From positions 1,651,227 through 1,708,364 of the forward strand of contig CP070761.1 of the NCBI GenBank assembly GCA_020348985.1: a stretch of 57,138 bases of DNA. Direction: 5' to 3'. The first letter of the stretch is position 1, and each line of letters begins with the position of its first letter. Below, piece by piece: positions 31,961 through 40,473 of the stretch. The notes beneath the pieces were generated by a model. The model saw only the letters and a program-made list of their open reading frames with translations. It was not told where the DNA came from and did no database searches. The stretch is from Candidatus Thorarchaeota archaeon (GTDB lineage: Archaea > Asgardarchaeota > Thorarchaeia > Thorarchaeales > Thorarchaeaceae). Position numbers and translations under genes: made by a program.

Positions 31961-32617
31961 AAACGTTGTTCGAGGAACCTGATTGTCCGCGGCTATGGTC
32001 TGAACGTTTGACTTCCTGGGGAAATTGAAGTAACCGTATATGTAGGCCGTCAGCAATGCGTCTATTTGCTTCTCGGTTAGGTCAGCAAACAGGGAATCAA
32101 CGGTTAAGGTCAGCGAGCCCGCAATTGATCCGTTGAAGGGAATCTTCCTCAGAATCTCCACTTCGAAATCTCTGGCTTTCAGCCTCTTTAACAGCTTCTT
32201 CACGTCCTCGTGCTTGAATGCAATTACCCTGCGGTACTCCCATCCGTTCTCATAAGTGACGGGTGGCAAATCTAGTATGTTCAAGCCTTCAAGTTGATTG
32301 GTGACCGAATCATATGAACCGATATCACATTTCTTTGTGATAAGGTGGACCTTGTTTCCATCATCTACCTCTTCCATGATGTGCGAAAACTCAGCGAACT
32401 GCTCGAGAACCGACTCGTATTGATCAACGTCTTCAGTGACGAGCTCAATAACATCATGTTCAAGATTGCACCATTCTACCATCTTCAGGGTCGGGAACCT
32501 TCTTGATATGTTTCCGGTTGGACAATCGTGCCTTACTTTGAGGAATACTTCGAACAGTGGCATGGATCGTAATCGACAGCTTTGACACTTATAGTATGGG
32601 CCGTCATATGACGGCAT
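31868..32617 (-). CDS. HTH_10 (bacterio-opsin activator-type) transcription regulator
   Basis: 249 residues from ATG 32617; an upstream ATG at 32653 would add twelve. The C-terminal ~55 residues are the HTH_10 domain: LTEKQIDALLTAYIYGYFNFPRKSNVQTIAADNQVPRTTFSEHLNKAESKL in consensus order (two helices, PR turn, recognition helix). The N-terminal half starts with YYKCQSC and an ACT-like sensing region. Such proteins are archaeal-specific regulators. A perfect 16-base palindrome covers its first codons, and a TGTCAA dyad lies in the divergent promoter shared with the gene at 32774. Confidence 0.88.
   Translation of the reverse strand: MPSYDGPYYKCQSCRLRSMPLFEVFLKVRHDCPTGNISRRFPTLKMVEWCNLEHDVIELVTEDVDQYESVLEQFAEFSHIMEEVDDGNKVHLITKKCDIGSYDSVTNQLEGLNILDLPPVTYENGWEYRRVIAFKHEDVKKLLKRLKARDFEVEILRKIPFNGSIAGSLTLTVDSLFADLTEKQIDALLTAYIYGYFNFPRKSNVQTIAADNQVPRTTFSEHLNKAESKLVKALVPHIQLFRQALKNKT
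32600..32615. promoter_or_regulatory. perfect 16-base palindrome at the start of the HTH_10 gene
   Basis: GCCGTCATATGACGGC is self-complementary and directly follows the ATG (minus strand). CCGTCGTACGACGG lies two bases before the GTG start of the other HTH_10 gene (51628), and CCGTCATATGCCGG occurs at 33822. A shared operator is possible. Confidence 0.4.
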
Positions 32618-32677
32618 CGTCTTCGAGGTCCATTGATCATCAGTTGATTGCATCAGTCTGATGCAGTTTCAAGCTAT

Positions 32678-32745
32678 TGTCAAAAGAAATTGACATGACC
32701 CAAAAGCCTTGTCAAAAAATCTAGTGGAGATTACTTAAATATCTC
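32678..32745. promoter_or_regulatory. divergent promoter with TGTCAA dyad and TATA box
   Basis: TGTCAA-AAGAAA-TTGACA (32678-32695) is a perfect inverted repeat, with a third TTGTCAA at 32709-32715. Then GAGAT-TACTTAAAT-ATCTC (32727-32745) frames the TATA-like TTAAATA of the gene at 32774. Positioned to control both divergent regulator genes. Confidence 0.55.
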
Positions 32746-32773
32746 TGAAACAGGTCATAGCCTGAGATTAGGA

Positions 32774-33565
32774 ATGAAATCCCAAATGACGCGTGACGAA
32801 GGTGTCTTGAAAGCACTGGCAAACTCGACCAGAAGAGAGATAATTCGACAGATTGCCGACAGGGGCACTGCAACATACTCCGAGATAATGCAAGTTCTTG
32901 GTTTGGATTCCTCACTTGAGAGTGGGCGATTCAATTACCATCTCAAGGAGCTAACCGACGCAGGTCTTATCGACAGAATCGATGGCGTCTATACTATCAC
33001 CGATCTTGGCACGGGGGCTCTTTTTTTGTTGGACCAAGTCAGAGATGACAGACATGTGGACAGACACGGTGTACTCTCGGCGGTCATCTCCATGAGCCCG
33101 AAAGAGGAGATAAAATTGTTCATCAATCAAAACCTGTTTGGACTTGGTCTGGTCACATCCATGGTCAGCTTGCTGCTTTCGTTTATCTTTCCTTGGCTTT
33201 TCCCAATCTTCCTTGTTCTCATGACCGTAGGACTGTTGACGCTAAGGGAATCAGCCATCTATCTATTAGGCATTGCCAAAAAACACAATCTGGGACTCTC
33301 CACGCTGTTGCTGATTGATAGCAACTGGTTCTTGATAAGATCACCCAATAGAGGAAGTTTCATGGCTTTCGCTTTCTTCTCCCTTACTTCTGTTGTTTCT
33401 TTGATTCTATTCATCATCTTGGTTGCTTCTGGAGGTATAATGGCTCTCCCAGGTGTAGGTCTACTCCTGTTTGCGGTTGTACTCTTCACTACACCTATTG
33501 CTTTCAGCATTGCAGAGACAGCGATTAAGAAGGCCGATGCACTGGAGCTGATGGAGAGTGAATGA
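32774..33565 (+). CDS. membrane-bound winged-helix (ArsR-like) protein
   Basis: 263 residues. Residues ~8-85 are a winged helix of the ArsR-like archaeal type: VLKALANSTRREIIRQIADRGTATYSEIMQVLGLDSSLESGRFNYHLKELTDAGLIDRIDGVYTITDLG in joined segments. After a linker come about four membrane helices (LGLVTSMVSLLLSFIFPWLFPIFLVL..., FMAFAFFSLTSVVSLILFIILV, GLLLFAVVLFTTPIAFSI). One-component membrane regulator; the signal is unknown. TATA box about 30 bases before ATG, so the transcript is probably nearly leaderless. Divergent from the HTH_10 gene. Confidence 0.82.
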   Translation: MKSQMTRDEGVLKALANSTRREIIRQIADRGTATYSEIMQVLGLDSSLESGRFNYHLKELTDAGLIDRIDGVYTITDLGTGALFLLDQVRDDRHVDRHGVLSAVISMSPKEEIKLFINQNLFGLGLVTSMVSLLLSFIFPWLFPIFLVLMTVGLLTLRESAIYLLGIAKKHNLGLSTLLLIDSNWFLIRSPNRGSFMAFAFFSLTSVVSLILFIILVASGGIMALPGVGLLLFAVVLFTTPIAFSIAETAIKKADALELMESE

Positions 33566-33710
33566 TGACACCCAGGACGAGAAGAAACTGGATGAGCTTC
33601 TTCTCTTGCTGTCTCAACCCCTTACGAGGCTAATACTCACACTATTAGCGGGATCTGATCCTGGACCTCTGCCTATTCAGAATCCAGACGTTGCACGAAT
33701 ATCGAAATGA
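33558..33710 (+). CDS. possible 50-residue protein overlapping the upstream gene
   Basis: From GTG 33558, overlapping the preceding stop by eight bases, the frame reads VNDDTQDEKKLDELLLLLSQ, PLTRLILTLLAGSDPGPLPI and ends at TGA 33708. The Leu-rich helix and tight overlap suggest a coupled small protein or a truncated remnant. No family recognised. Confidence 0.3.
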   Translation: MNDDTQDEKKLDELLLLLSQPLTRLILTLLAGSDPGPLPIQNPDVARISK

Positions 33711-34278
33711 GAAGAGAAGCAGGAGTGTATTGCTCTTATCGGACAATTGGAATGACAGTCATGCTGTGTAATATCCGCTTTCTGACGTCACATGAATTGG
33801 TCATTTTGGAATCTCTGAACACCGTCATATGCCGGTAGAAAGCTAATGCAGTTTGGGGCTTTGGTGAAGACAGAACTAACATGTCAGATTGCACAGCTGG
33901 TACACAATGTATAGTGAAGCGAGTTCGCCCAGCAGCTTTTGGTATTGAAGAAGAGAAGTCATCTATTACAGAGCGGAAGGGAGAATCTCTTCATTCAACA
34001 GATTCCCAGGAGACCCTCAAAGATGATAGACACCGTATCAGATCCGAACAACAGAAGGCAAGGGCACTTGCAGTGTGGCATAGGACATCTCTCATTCGCT
34101 GAACTCATCGAGGAAGGGAACTGTGTGGATGAGATAGAATTCCGGGGGAGTCTTTCGTCTCATCTCCAACACCGCGGCCAAACAAGAGTCCGAATTCAGA
34201 TTTCAGTAATGATGTATGAACCTGAGAACTCCTTTATAACTGGAAATCCTTCAAGAGTCCAGGTAGGAGGCATTTCAC
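33711..34278. other. region without a convincing gene
   Basis: Overlapping short frames at 33881-34102 and 33939-34310 resemble nothing known to me, and the latter runs into the broken Lrp-type gene. The palindrome CCGTCATATGCCGG lies at 33822-33835. The region looks like decayed coding DNA. Confidence 0.4.
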
Positions 34279-34513
34279 ATGCCTTCAGTGTACCTTCTGA
34301 TTCAAAGTAAAACCATAGTATGTGTGGGATGTACTTGATAATCTCACGAAGATTGAGGGGATTAACGAACCAAATGTCGTTACAGGTCCATATGACATAA
34401 TCGCCTACGTCGAAGTCTTCTCAAATGACGAGACAAATGACCTCGTCAGCAGCATTCATGAAGTAGAGTAGGTCATTCTTTCCGGAACTTGCATGTCCAT
34501 ATTAAGCGAATGA
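34279..34513 (+). pseudogene. broken stand-alone Lrp/AsnC ligand-binding (RAM) domain gene
   Basis: ATG 34279 starts MPSVYLLIQSKT, then the frame is lost. In another frame, from about 34322, it continues VWDVLDNLTKIEGINEPNVV and TGPYDIIAYVEVF, the classic V-T-G-x-Y-D-I-I segment of the AsnC/Lrp regulatory domain. An in-frame TAG at 34469 interrupts EVE-VI, after which TCMSI follows to TGA 34511. So there is at least one frameshift and one nonsense codon in a ~78-residue gene. Such domains sense amino acids as oligomers. Confidence 0.7.
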
Positions 34514-34521
34514 TAGTGAAA

Positions 34522-34923
34522 TCACTCGCTGCTCTTGACACGCGGATCCGACACGATCTGAATGGCGTTTCCCTCTGTGTCATCAATGTTGAAGTATGAG
34601 ACCATATCAGGGATGTCTTCTATCTCTGTAGCTTCAACTCCCTTTCCAATCAAGTATTCTCGTGTGGCATCAAGGTCTTCGACGACCAGGGTCAAGGTCC
34701 CAGAGCCTCTTTGAATTTCTCCCTCTCTCCTTAGATTGAGACCTAATCGTGCTCCAGTCACAGGTAGTGCTAGTTCTGCCCAGCCTGCTTCTTCGCCGCC
34801 GTCCCACACAGTCTCGAAACCTAGAACATCCATATAGAACGACTTGGCCCGATTAAAGTCCTTAACGTTGTACTGAAAGTAAACTTGGTCTTGTTTGTAA
34901 GGTATTGGATACTTTGCAGACAT
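34522..34923 (-). CDS. VOC (glyoxalase/bleomycin resistance) family protein
   Basis: 133 residues with one VOC module pair: YFQYNVKDFNRAKSFYMDVLGFETVWDGGEEAGWAEL, LGLNLRREGE, LTLVVEDLDATREYLIGKGVEATEI and YFNIDDTEGNAIQIVSD. The D-x-E-G-N-x-I end strand with its metal-binding-type acidic position is present. The substrate is unknown; members act in dioxygenase, isomerase or resistance reactions. ATG 34923. Divergent from the acetoacetyl-CoA synthetase gene. Confidence 0.88.
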   Translation of the reverse strand: MSAKYPIPYKQDQVYFQYNVKDFNRAKSFYMDVLGFETVWDGGEEAGWAELALPVTGARLGLNLRREGEIQRGSGTLTLVVEDLDATREYLIGKGVEATEIEDIPDMVSYFNIDDTEGNAIQIVSDPRVKSSE

Positions 34924-35074
34924 AATGCTCTCTCCTCAAAGATACCTATACGTTGGCTTCAGAAGACATAAGCCCATTGATGAGTACCTTTTGCGAGGTT
35001 CTAAATGGAGGATTGTCACTAGTAATTGAACATGGGGCAACAATCTGGTTGTCTGAGAGAGAGGCACAGCAGAT

Positions 35075-37030
35075 ATGAAAGAGGCTCTCTGGAACCCGAC
35101 GAAGCAGACAATCGAGAATGCAAACATCACGAAGTTTATCGATTCTGTAAACAAGAAACACAATCTGGGAATCAGTAACTACAATGAATTATACAGATGG
35201 TCCATAGACAACATCGAAGACTTCTGGGCCGCTATGTGGGAATTTGGAGATATACGTGCATCAAAGAAGTACAGAGCAGTTGTGGACGACCTGGGGAAGT
35301 TTCCCGGCGCAGATTGGTTCCCGGAAGCTCGACTGAATTTTGCAGAGAATCTCTTGAGGCACAGGGATGAATCAACGGCGCTCATCTTCAAAGGTGAGAC
35401 AAGAAGTATTACCAGAATGACCTATGCAGAATTGTACAATGCTGTTGCAGTGCTATCCGATTCACTGCGCAATATTGGGGTTCAGGCCGGAGATCGCATT
35501 GCATCATACATGCCTAACACTCCGGACACAGCAATAGCTATGCTAGCTACCACAAGCATCGGTGCAGTCTGGTCATCGTGCGGAACCGGACTAGGACCAA
35601 AAGCTGTTCTTGACAGGTTTGAACAGGTTGAGCCGAGAGTTCTATTCACAGTCGACAGCTACTCCTACAAAGGAAAGGATTTCGATGTGTTGTCGAAAGC
35701 TGAAGAAGTCGCCAATGGAATACCGTCAATTGAGAAGACAGTTGTAGTCCCCTATCTCAGAGAGGAGTTTGACATCAGTTCACTTCCACACTCTATTCTC
35801 TATAGTGATTTCACAACAGCAAGCATGAGGCCAGAAATCCAGTTTGAACAGTTACCCTTTGGCCATCCGGTCTACATCATGTTCTCATCTGGTACTACAG
35901 GCAGGCCGAAATGTATGGTTCAAAGCGCTGGAGGGGTTCTAATCAAACATCTCAAAGAGCTATTGCTTCACACCGACTTGAAGCGGGAAGACAGAATGTT
36001 CTACACCACAAGTCCTAGTTGGATGATGTGGAACTGGATGCTGAGCTCACTGGCTGTAGGTGCTACTGTCGTACTCTATGATGGCAATCCCAACTACCCA
36101 GATTGGCGTACAATGTGGCAGTTAATCCAAGACGAACGTGTTACAATCTTCGGCTGTAGTGCTACCTACATAAACTACCTGAAGAGCCAGAATGCAAGGC
36201 CTAGAGAGGATTTCGACTTATCCTCGCTGAGAGAAATATCTCAAACTGGATCTGCACTATCTGCTGAAGGATTCCAATACGTGTACAAGGAGATCAAAGA
36301 GGACTTGCACTTCAACTCAATCAGTGGCGGCACAGACATCAATGGATGTTTCGCCGCAGGAACACCGATACAACCTGTCTATGCCGGTGAGCTACAGGGC
36401 CCATGTCTCGGAATGAGGATTCGAGCATATGATGAAGAAGGAAACAGTGTACTTGACCAAGAAGGTGAGCTTGTCTGCGAAGCCCCGGCCCCTTCTATGC
36501 CTCTGTACTTTTGGGATGACTCCGATGGTACAAGATACAAGGAGGCATACTTCAATGTCTATCCTAATGTGTGGCATCACGGAGATTGGATTATAATGCA
36601 TGTTGACACGGGAGGGTTGACATTCCTCGGTCGGTCTGACTTTACATTGAAACCGTCTGGAGTTCGGATTGGGCCATCGGAGATCTACAACGTTATTGAA
36701 GAGATTAGGGAAATCGCAGATAGTATAGTGGTTGGACAGAACTGGGCGGGTGACCAACGTATACTGCTTTTCGTCAAACTGACAGATGGGGTTCAGTTGA
36801 CAGAGGAATTGAAACAAGAGATCAGGCGGGATTTACGTGTTAAGGCGGGTCCCAGACATGTACCTGAACTAATACTGGAGGTGCAGGCCATCCCATACAC
36901 TTTCAGCATGAAGAAGGTTGAGAGTGCTGTGTGGAATATCGTGAACAACAGGCCTGTCACAAATAGGGATGCAATCAGCAATCCGGAATCACTTGACCAC
37001 TACCAGAGAATTGTGGACAGTCTAAAGTAA
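35075..37030 (+). CDS. aacS: acetoacetyl-CoA synthetase
   Basis: 651 residues, full length for this family. ALWNPTKQTIENANITKFID and WSIDNIEDFWAAMWEF at the start are typical of acetoacetate-CoA ligases. The adenylate-forming motifs are IMFSSGTTGRPKCMVQS (P-loop-like), GTDINGCF, YWHHGDW-like VWHHGDWI, and FTLKPSGVRIGPSEIY, with a late Lys in FSMKKVES. It activates acetoacetate with ATP and CoA, feeding acetoacetyl-CoA to thiolase or the mevalonate pathway. It stands alone; the hydroxyacyl-CoA dehydrogenase/enoyl-CoA hydratase pair 7 kb upstream would suit the same C4 metabolism. Confidence 0.92.
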   Translation: MKEALWNPTKQTIENANITKFIDSVNKKHNLGISNYNELYRWSIDNIEDFWAAMWEFGDIRASKKYRAVVDDLGKFPGADWFPEARLNFAENLLRHRDESTALIFKGETRSITRMTYAELYNAVAVLSDSLRNIGVQAGDRIASYMPNTPDTAIAMLATTSIGAVWSSCGTGLGPKAVLDRFEQVEPRVLFTVDSYSYKGKDFDVLSKAEEVANGIPSIEKTVVVPYLREEFDISSLPHSILYSDFTTASMRPEIQFEQLPFGHPVYIMFSSGTTGRPKCMVQSAGGVLIKHLKELLLHTDLKREDRMFYTTSPSWMMWNWMLSSLAVGATVVLYDGNPNYPDWRTMWQLIQDERVTIFGCSATYINYLKSQNARPREDFDLSSLREISQTGSALSAEGFQYVYKEIKEDLHFNSISGGTDINGCFAAGTPIQPVYAGELQGPCLGMRIRAYDEEGNSVLDQEGELVCEAPAPSMPLYFWDDSDGTRYKEAYFNVYPNVWHHGDWIIMHVDTGGLTFLGRSDFTLKPSGVRIGPSEIYNVIEEIREIADSIVVGQNWAGDQRILLFVKLTDGVQLTEELKQEIRRDLRVKAGPRHVPELILEVQAIPYTFSMKKVESAVWNIVNNRPVTNRDAISNPESLDHYQRIVDSLK

Positions 37031-37067
37031 CCAAGGAATAGATCAACTGGACCGATTCTAACTAAAG

Positions 37068-38321
37068 CTAAACAAGTTTCTCACCGAGTCCCTTTCTGAT
37101 TATTATGATAATTACCAGAAGGGCGAGGATTTCCAGAAGACCGGCTACTACGAAAACACCCACGAAGTCGGTGAATATTGTCAATATCCCAAACACAAGC
37201 GGTCCAATGGTTATTCCAATATTGCCCATGAGATTGAAGAATCCCATTCCCATGGCGGAATCCTTCTGTTCCACAGTATCGCCTACCAGGGCCATAGCAG
37301 GTGGTGCCGTTACTCCAGAGAACAGTCCAAGGAGTGCTAGCATGAGCAATAGTGACTCAAAGCCAAGGACGCCAACAGCACCAAGTAGGGTCAGGATAAT
37401 GCCATAGCTGATGCTCCCGACAACTAGAGGTCTATAGCGACCGTACTTGTCAGATAACTTGCCCATTGGATACTGGAGGATTATGAATGGGGTTGCGAAG
37501 ATGGCCAAAGACAAACCTCTGAGAGATTCTGATAAGCCGAGAACAGTTGATAGGAAGAGGGGCAACGCTGTCAGTATGAACCCAATGTGAAGTCTGTCAA
37601 CCATATTGAACAGGCCAGGGACCACAAGCCTAGGATGGGTTCTTACTATATCGAGGCTTTCCCTCAGCTCCGGCCGGGCCTTCGTGAATTCGGGCTCTTT
37701 TAGGCCAGCGAGAGCAAGAATGAATGCCGCTATGTTCAGGCCAGATGCAACGTAATATGGCATGAACACTCCATACGATGCAATAACACCCCCTAGTGCG
37801 GGTCCCAATCCCATTGCCGTAGCCAGGAAGGCTCCAAAGAGGCCCATATTCTTCCCACGGGAACGCTCTCCCGAGAAGTCAATTGCAAGTGTCATGAAAG
37901 TCTGCCATGCCATGACTGTAAATGCACCCTGTATGAACCTGTAGACTAGAAGCAGTGGATACACTAGCGCAGTGGTCATCAGAAAATAGAACAGAACTGA
38001 CCCTGCTGTTCCAACGAAGACAAAGGCTCTTCTCTTTGCCCAAAGGTCAGAGAGTGCGCCTACGGTTATTCCTACTGTCAGATACGACAAATAGAGTGTT
38101 GTATCGAATAGCGAATACTCGAGCTCGCTGATTCCGACAAATCTGTCCAGAATGAACTCTGGCTGGTTTACGTGAAGTATGGCGGCCGCCGTGATGGTGA
38201 GTAGTGTCAAGAATCCAAGGAAGCCGATCCTTCTCGTTTCTCCGGTGCGGCCTTCTTGTCTATCTAGTGCGAGACTCTCTTGTTCAGACACCACATCGCT
38301 ATCTCCGTACTTCGAAATCAT
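37068..38321 (-). CDS. major facilitator superfamily transporter
   Basis: 417 residues, twelve membrane helices. Signatures are ITVGALSDLWAKRRAFVFVG (loop 2-3 G-x-x-x-D-x-x-G-R-K/R type), LVYRFIQGAFTVMAW, GAFLATAMGLGPALGGVIASYGV in helix 5 (antiporter-like G-x-x-x-G-P-x-x-G-G motif), and the second-half loop PMGKLSDKYGRYRP. These fit drug:H+ antiporter-type MFS proteins. The ~30 N-terminal residues are charged. Substrate not determinable. Convergent with the acetoacetyl-CoA synthetase gene (37-base gap). Confidence 0.9.
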   Translation of the reverse strand: MISKYGDSDVVSEQESLALDRQEGRTGETRRIGFLGFLTLLTITAAAILHVNQPEFILDRFVGISELEYSLFDTTLYLSYLTVGITVGALSDLWAKRRAFVFVGTAGSVLFYFLMTTALVYPLLLVYRFIQGAFTVMAWQTFMTLAIDFSGERSRGKNMGLFGAFLATAMGLGPALGGVIASYGVFMPYYVASGLNIAAFILALAGLKEPEFTKARPELRESLDIVRTHPRLVVPGLFNMVDRLHIGFILTALPLFLSTVLGLSESLRGLSLAIFATPFIILQYPMGKLSDKYGRYRPLVVGSISYGIILTLLGAVGVLGFESLLLMLALLGLFSGVTAPPAMALVGDTVEQKDSAMGMGFFNLMGNIGITIGPLVFGILTIFTDFVGVFVVAGLLEILALLVIIIIIRKGLGEKLV

Positions 38322-38415
38322 TCTGCGGCAGAATTGCAGCGTTTGCCTTGCGACTCACAGATAAGGCTTGTCTTTGAGTCTCAATATAGATGTGCACAGG
38401 GATACTGAATCAATG

Positions 38416-39231
38416 TCAGTCCGAAGGGTCAAGCGTCTCATCCATGGCTCCAGTTCTGTATCCATAAACATCTAAGGTCACGTACTTGAAACCATTCTCC
38501 CTCGCTAGCTCGTGAAGCGTATCCAGAAGAGATTCATCAAACAACTTGTTTCTCTCATCGCGCCCGACCTCAATGCGGACGACATCCCCGTGGAATCTTG
38601 CACGGACACAGTCAATGTCAAAGAGGTCTTTGACCCCCTGTTCGATTCTTTCGATTCTTCTTACTCTCTCTTCAGTAATCTCAATGCCGTAGGGGAACCT
38701 GCTTGACAAGCATGCCATGGAAGGTCTATCTGCTACAGACAGACCGATCTCTCGAGCATATTCACGAATCTCGTCCTTTGTGATGCCTGCTGTTCTGAAG
38801 GGGGAGACTATGCCTGCTTCCTGCAGCGCCTTAGCACCCGGTCTATGTCCTTCCATATCACTTGCATTCGTGCCATCAACCACAAGGTCCATACCCAGAT
38901 TATCAGCAGCATTCAACCACACGACTGCCAACTCCTGTTTACAATGGTAGCAGCGATCAACTGGGTTTTTCACAAGTTCTTCATTGGCGAGCTCGTCAAC
39001 TTCAATGATTTCTAGCCTAATTCCCAACTCCTTGGCTACATCCTGTGCAGCAGCTAGTTCGGATCTCGGAAAAGTAATACTGTCCACTGTCAGGAGAGCG
39101 GTTTCTTTCGCGTTTTGCTTTGAAAGGTGAGCCAAGACCGTGCTGTCTACTCCCCCACTGAATGCAACTAGGACCCTCTTCTCTCTAAACAGGTTTCGGA
39201 CTATGTCGAATTTGGCTTCAGCTAACATCAT
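38416..39231 (-). CDS. larE: LarE-family ATP-dependent sulfur transferase
   Basis: 271 residues. PP-loop VLVAFSGGVDSTVLAH at 20-35, NPVDRCYHCK with the sacrificial or cluster-binding Cys region, DGTNASDMEGHRPGAKALQEAGIVSPF, TKDEIREYAREIGL and PSMACLSSRFPYGIEIT all match LarE. LarE thiocarboxylates the pyridinium precursor of the nickel-pincer nucleotide of lactate racemase. Two further Cys (C-L-S-S-R and ID-C-V-R) may matter for whether it uses its own Cys or an Fe-S cluster. LarB and LarC are not in the window. An ATG three bases in (38416-39228 frame) is equally possible as start. Confidence 0.93.
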   Translation of the reverse strand: MMLAEAKFDIVRNLFREKRVLVAFSGGVDSTVLAHLSKQNAKETALLTVDSITFPRSELAAAQDVAKELGIRLEIIEVDELANEELVKNPVDRCYHCKQELAVVWLNAADNLGMDLVVDGTNASDMEGHRPGAKALQEAGIVSPFRTAGITKDEIREYAREIGLSVADRPSMACLSSRFPYGIEITEERVRRIERIEQGVKDLFDIDCVRARFHGDVVRIEVGRDERNKLFDESLLDTLHELARENGFKYVTLDVYGYRTGAMDETLDPSD

Positions 39232-39386
39232 CGGCTACTTCTCGAGGCAGACTGAATGAGCGGTCTTAAGCCTATGGAAAGCAACAACAGACTACTCTCA
39301 TTTCAGTTCCGACATTGCAAGAAATACAAAACGTTATTCATTGATCGCTCAGATTCATTGTCCCTAGCCGATATGCACAGCGAAAC

Positions 39387-39397
39387 ATAACAGTTAT
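39387..39397. promoter_or_regulatory. palindrome before tupA, putative tungstate/molybdate operator
   Basis: ATAACAGTTAT, an 11-base palindrome, lies 57 bases before tupA. The context GAAACATAACAGTTAT is nearly repeated before moaA (GGAACATAACAGTTAT at 42220). ModE/TunR-type regulators use related TAAC/GTTA half-sites. Confidence 0.6.
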
Positions 39398-39453
39398 GAG
39401 GACCCCTTTCTGCAATCGCTCAAGTCTACAGAAATGTCTGGTGAGGCTACATA

Positions 39454-40455
39454 GTGAAACGCGAAAGAAAGACTCTGGCGGCAATCTTTGTCGTCTGCAT
39501 CGTGGGTATAACGACTGGAGTAGTTATATACACCGGACAGACTCTAGGTAAGAGCTTGTTGACAGTGTCAACAACCACAAGCCTCTTCGATACTGGAGTG
39601 CTTGACACACTCAAGACCGAGTATGAGGCTAGTCATCCCGACATCATTCTGGCCTTCATATCAGCAGGCACAGGTATTGCGATCACCCATGCCAAGAACG
39701 GCGATGCAGATCTGATTCTCGTCCATTCTCCGTCGCACGAGAAGGCATTCATGGATGAGGGCTTTGGAGTCAACCGGAAAATACTCGCTTACAACTTCTT
39801 CACTATAGTGGGGCCAAGCGAAGATCCAGCAAACATTAGCGGAGTTGACGCGAGTACGGCGTTGTCTCGAATCTATGATTATGGTCAGAGCCTGAACTCG
39901 AGCATCTGGGTCACAAGAGATGATAACTCCGGGACGAACTCGAAAGAGAAACAGCTATGGGCTGCTGCAGGTTTTGACTATGAAACAATCAAGGAGGCCG
40001 ATTGGCTAGTTTCGTCCGGTACGGGAATGGGTGCAACATTACGAATGGCAACTGAACTCGAATTGTACACACTTTCTGACATCGGGACCTACTTGAAGTT
40101 CTTCGCTGATGGTCTTATTGACCTGCAGCAATTGGTTGTTCCCTCGGAGTCATTGCTCAATGTGTATAGCGCGATAGCTGTCAATGCGTCACGTGTTGAG
40201 GGTGCAAGATTCAATCTTGCGATGGACTTCATTGCCTGGTTGGTTGACAGTTCAGCTCAGGAGACCATCGGCAACTTTGGACTTGAGGACTATGGCCAAG
40301 CCCTTTTCCTTCCAGCCGTGGGGGTTATCGAGTCTCAGACATCCAATGAAATCTATGGTTGGATCCGAAGCTATGCATTCTTCGATTATGACGGCACGCT
40401 ATACGAGTGTCCTCCACCGTGGAGAGAAGGTGATTATGGACTGTATCAGTCCTAG
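39454..40455 (+). CDS. tupA: tungstate ABC transporter substrate-binding protein
   Basis: 333 residues from GTG 39454. An N-terminal signal/anchor helix (TLAAIFVVCIVGITTGVVIY) is followed by the TupA-type binding domain: VSTTTSLFDTGVLDTL, the oxyanion loop near AGTGIAITHAKNGDADLILVHSPSHE, WVTRDDNSGTNSKEKQLW and SGTGMGATLRMATE. The T-T-S and S-G-T-N motifs are those that hold tungstate in TupA. It catches WO4(2-) (or MoO4(2-)) outside the cell for the permease and ATPase encoded next. The gap to tupB is 18 bases. Confidence 0.93.
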   Translation: MKRERKTLAAIFVVCIVGITTGVVIYTGQTLGKSLLTVSTTTSLFDTGVLDTLKTEYEASHPDIILAFISAGTGIAITHAKNGDADLILVHSPSHEKAFMDEGFGVNRKILAYNFFTIVGPSEDPANISGVDASTALSRIYDYGQSLNSSIWVTRDDNSGTNSKEKQLWAAAGFDYETIKEADWLVSSGTGMGATLRMATELELYTLSDIGTYLKFFADGLIDLQQLVVPSESLLNVYSAIAVNASRVEGARFNLAMDFIAWLVDSSAQETIGNFGLEDYGQALFLPAVGVIESQTSNEIYGWIRSYAFFDYDGTLYECPPPWREGDYGLYQS

Positions 40456-40473
40456 CGGAGAGTAGGAAGTACC

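Noticed and set aside
33881..34310. Overlapping plus-strand frames of 73 and 123 codons
   Set aside because: Neither resembles a known protein; the longer one ends inside the broken Lrp-type gene.
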